Position numbers and translations under genes: made by a program. Source: Asticcacaulis biprosthecium C19 (lineage in GTDB: Bacteria; Pseudomonadota; Alphaproteobacteria; Caulobacterales; Caulobacteraceae). Taken from it: 64,000 nucleotides of DNA. The notes beneath the pieces were generated by a model that saw only the letters and a program-made list of their open reading frames with translations, searched no databases and had not been told where the DNA came from. The stretch spans positions 1,496,789-1,560,788 of the forward strand of contig NZ_GL883077.1 of the NCBI RefSeq assembly GCF_000204015.1. Reading direction: 5' to 3'. Positions within the stretch are counted from its first letter, which is position 1, and each line of letters opens with the position of its first letter. Below are positions 63,039 to 64,000 of this stretch, one piece after another.

Positions 63039-63512
63039 TCATTCGTCGACCAGCTCAAAGTGCGGGGAATCGGTTTCACCACGCTCACGCCGTTTGCCGT
63101 CACGGTCCCAGTCGCCGCCCCAGCGGATAGGAATGCCCAGCTCGATCGAGGCGGCCATCATGGCGTCGGCGACCTGGTTGAAGGGGCGCAGGTCTTTCCA
63201 GTCGTAGGGCGCGGCCAGCAGGTCGACGGCGTGGCCGAAGCCGGTGCGCGGATCCACAAAGTGCTTTGACCGAAGCGTCCACGTGACGACAGGCAGTTCC
63301 GGGCGGGACAGGTCGGGCTTGATGCCGACCTTTCGCAGTTCGGCCGGGGTTCGCCCCTGGCCATAAAGCTGGTGCTGCCGGTGGACGGTGCGGACGCCTT
63401 CGATGACCTTATAGTCGACATCGGTCAGTTCGATGCCGCGATGCACCACACGGACCAGTTTGGGGTGGACGCCTTCGAGTTTGGCGTGGGAGGCGGCGGA
63501 CAGTTTGAACAT
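63039..63512 (-). CDS. Phage M15-family peptidase (endolysin)
   Basis: 157 residues resembling L-alanyl-D-glutamate or D,D-carboxypeptidase endolysins. It starts MFKLSAASHAKLEGVHPKLV and has VIEGVRTVHRQHQLYGQGRT. The zinc ligands are His and Asp in GFGHAVDL and His in DSPHFEL. It cuts the peptide stems of peptidoglycan at lysis. It lies between gpU and gpD, where P2 carries gene X. Confidence 0.88.
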   Translation of the reverse strand: MFKLSAASHAKLEGVHPKLVRVVHRGIELTDVDYKVIEGVRTVHRQHQLYGQGRTPAELRKVGIKPDLSRPELPVVTWTLRSKHFVDPRTGFGHAVDLLAAPYDWKDLRPFNQVADAMMAASIELGIPIRWGGDWDRDGKRRERGETDSPHFELVDE

Positions 63513-63520
63513 GACAGGCC

Positions 63521-63949
63521 TCAGATCGTGACAGGTTGAACGGTGGCGGGAGATGCCGGCGGGACGTCGGAATCGGGGGCGCGGCTGAGTTCGAGGGTGA
63601 AGGCGACCTTGCGCGGGGCGCCGTCCTCGAAAAACAGCGACTGGGTTTCGTCGAGGCTCAGGATCAGCCACTCGCCCAGGACGTCGCCGTAGCCGGTGCA
63701 AAGCAGTTGGGCGTCTCCGGTATTGCCCATTTCGCGCAGGCGGGAGATGGCGCTGTAGTCGCCGATCTGGCCGGGATACAGGACGCCGGGCAGGCTGATG
63801 GTGTCGTCGCCTGGGCCGAGATATTGGGCAGTGGCCAGGGCGCCGAAGCGTTCGCCGCGGGCGTGACGCCACGCGGTTTTGCGTTGCAGCTCCTGGTAAG
63901 CCAGGGTGCCGATTTCAAAGATGAACATCCCCAGCGACATCATATGCAT
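63521..63949 (-). CDS. U: P2 gpU-like phage tail protein
   Basis: 142 residues beginning MHMMSLGMFIFEIGTLAYQE with the GpU pattern LQRKTAWRHA, GPGDDTISLPGVLYPG and GEWLILSLDETQS. GpU caps or joins the tail tube in P2. Its ATG overlaps the stop of the upstream tape-measure gene (TGATG), showing translational coupling. Confidence 0.88.
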   Translation of the reverse strand: MHMMSLGMFIFEIGTLAYQELQRKTAWRHARGERFGALATAQYLGPGDDTISLPGVLYPGQIGDYSAISRLREMGNTGDAQLLCTGYGDVLGEWLILSLDETQSLFFEDGAPRKVAFTLELSRAPDSDVPPASPATVQPVTI

Positions 63950-64000
63950 CAGTCATTGTCCCCGTAGCTGGAGCGACGGGCGGCGGCGGATTCGCGGGCA
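63949..64000 (-). CDS. 3' end of a tail tape-measure-like protein (partial)
   Basis: Only the last 17 codons are in the window (RESAAARRSSYGDND, then TGA at 63949-63951). Its place before gpU suggests P2 gpT, the tape measure. The short piece alone cannot prove this. Confidence 0.4.
   Translation of the reverse strand, partial: ARESAAARRSSYGDND

Larger units (their letters stand above)
44563..64000. mobile_element. P2-like prophage, left part (continues beyond the window)
   Basis: The element starts at the tRNA-Arg 3' end, with the integrase gene next to it. It contains an excisionase-like gene, DNA methyltransferases, a primase-helicase, an Ogr/Delta activator, Cro/CI-like regulators and the P2-type tail genes D, U and the end of T. 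Head and baseplate genes and the second attachment site are not in the window. The right att copy should repeat part of the tRNA 3' end. Confidence 0.9.

Overview
The window comes from a high-GC alphaproteobacterium, most likely a member of the Caulobacteraceae. The evidence is CobT of the aerobic B12 route, a CarD-type transcription factor, the rpmH-rnpA-yidC-engB and argB-HAD-dapD gene blocks, and a phage protein carrying a GapR-like domain. The genus is an inference; Asticcacaulis or a relative would fit.

1-22.4 kb is ordinary chromosome. It holds cobT, a secreted phytase-like esterase facing a secreted GH140-like hydrolase, rpmB, an aldehyde dehydrogenase with a divergent AcoR-like regulator, the carD/fdxA/S4-protein group, infC (apparently starting at ATT), a glycosyltransferase, an AbrB/VapC toxin-antitoxin pair, clpB, dapD, a pyrimidine-nucleotidase-like HAD protein and argB. 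Several intergenic gaps carry roughly 200-bp inverted-arm repeats that look like non-autonomous (MITE-like) elements.

22.4-35.5 kb is a forward-strand island of three large RTX genes. Two encode serralysin-type (M10B) zinc proteases with an embedded PPC domain and long RTX arrays. The third has RTX repeats only. All three end in nearly the same C-terminal secretion tail, and no type I secretion genes lie in the window. The second gene is split by a one-base loss. The island sits between engB with its neighbour and argB, which are usually close together in alphaproteobacteria. A 20-bp tandem duplication that breaks a small ORF marks one edge.

35.5-44.4 kb returns to housekeeping genes: an unnamed gene, engB, yidC, rnpA, rpmH, a sensor kinase, a lone AT-rich ORF, a zinc-ribbon-less CobB sirtuin and a gamma-glutamyltransferase.

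From tRNA-Arg(ACG) at 44.5 kb to the end lies the left part of a P2-like prophage. Reading in from the tRNA it has an integrase, a probable excisionase, four putative DNA methyltransferases with an ASCH protein, a remarkable FtsK-gamma/zinc-finger/GapR fusion, a primase-helicase, an Ogr/Delta late activator and a Cro-like protein. A divergent CI-like repressor and a forward operon of small genes follow, then the tail genes gpD, gpU and the tape-measure end, with an M15 endolysin between U and D. The prophage carries distinctive regulatory DNA: a shared operator upstream of two HTH genes, a promoter with three 11-bp-phased repeats, and two copies of a hairpin cassette whose 3' arm is also the ribosome binding site of the next gene.
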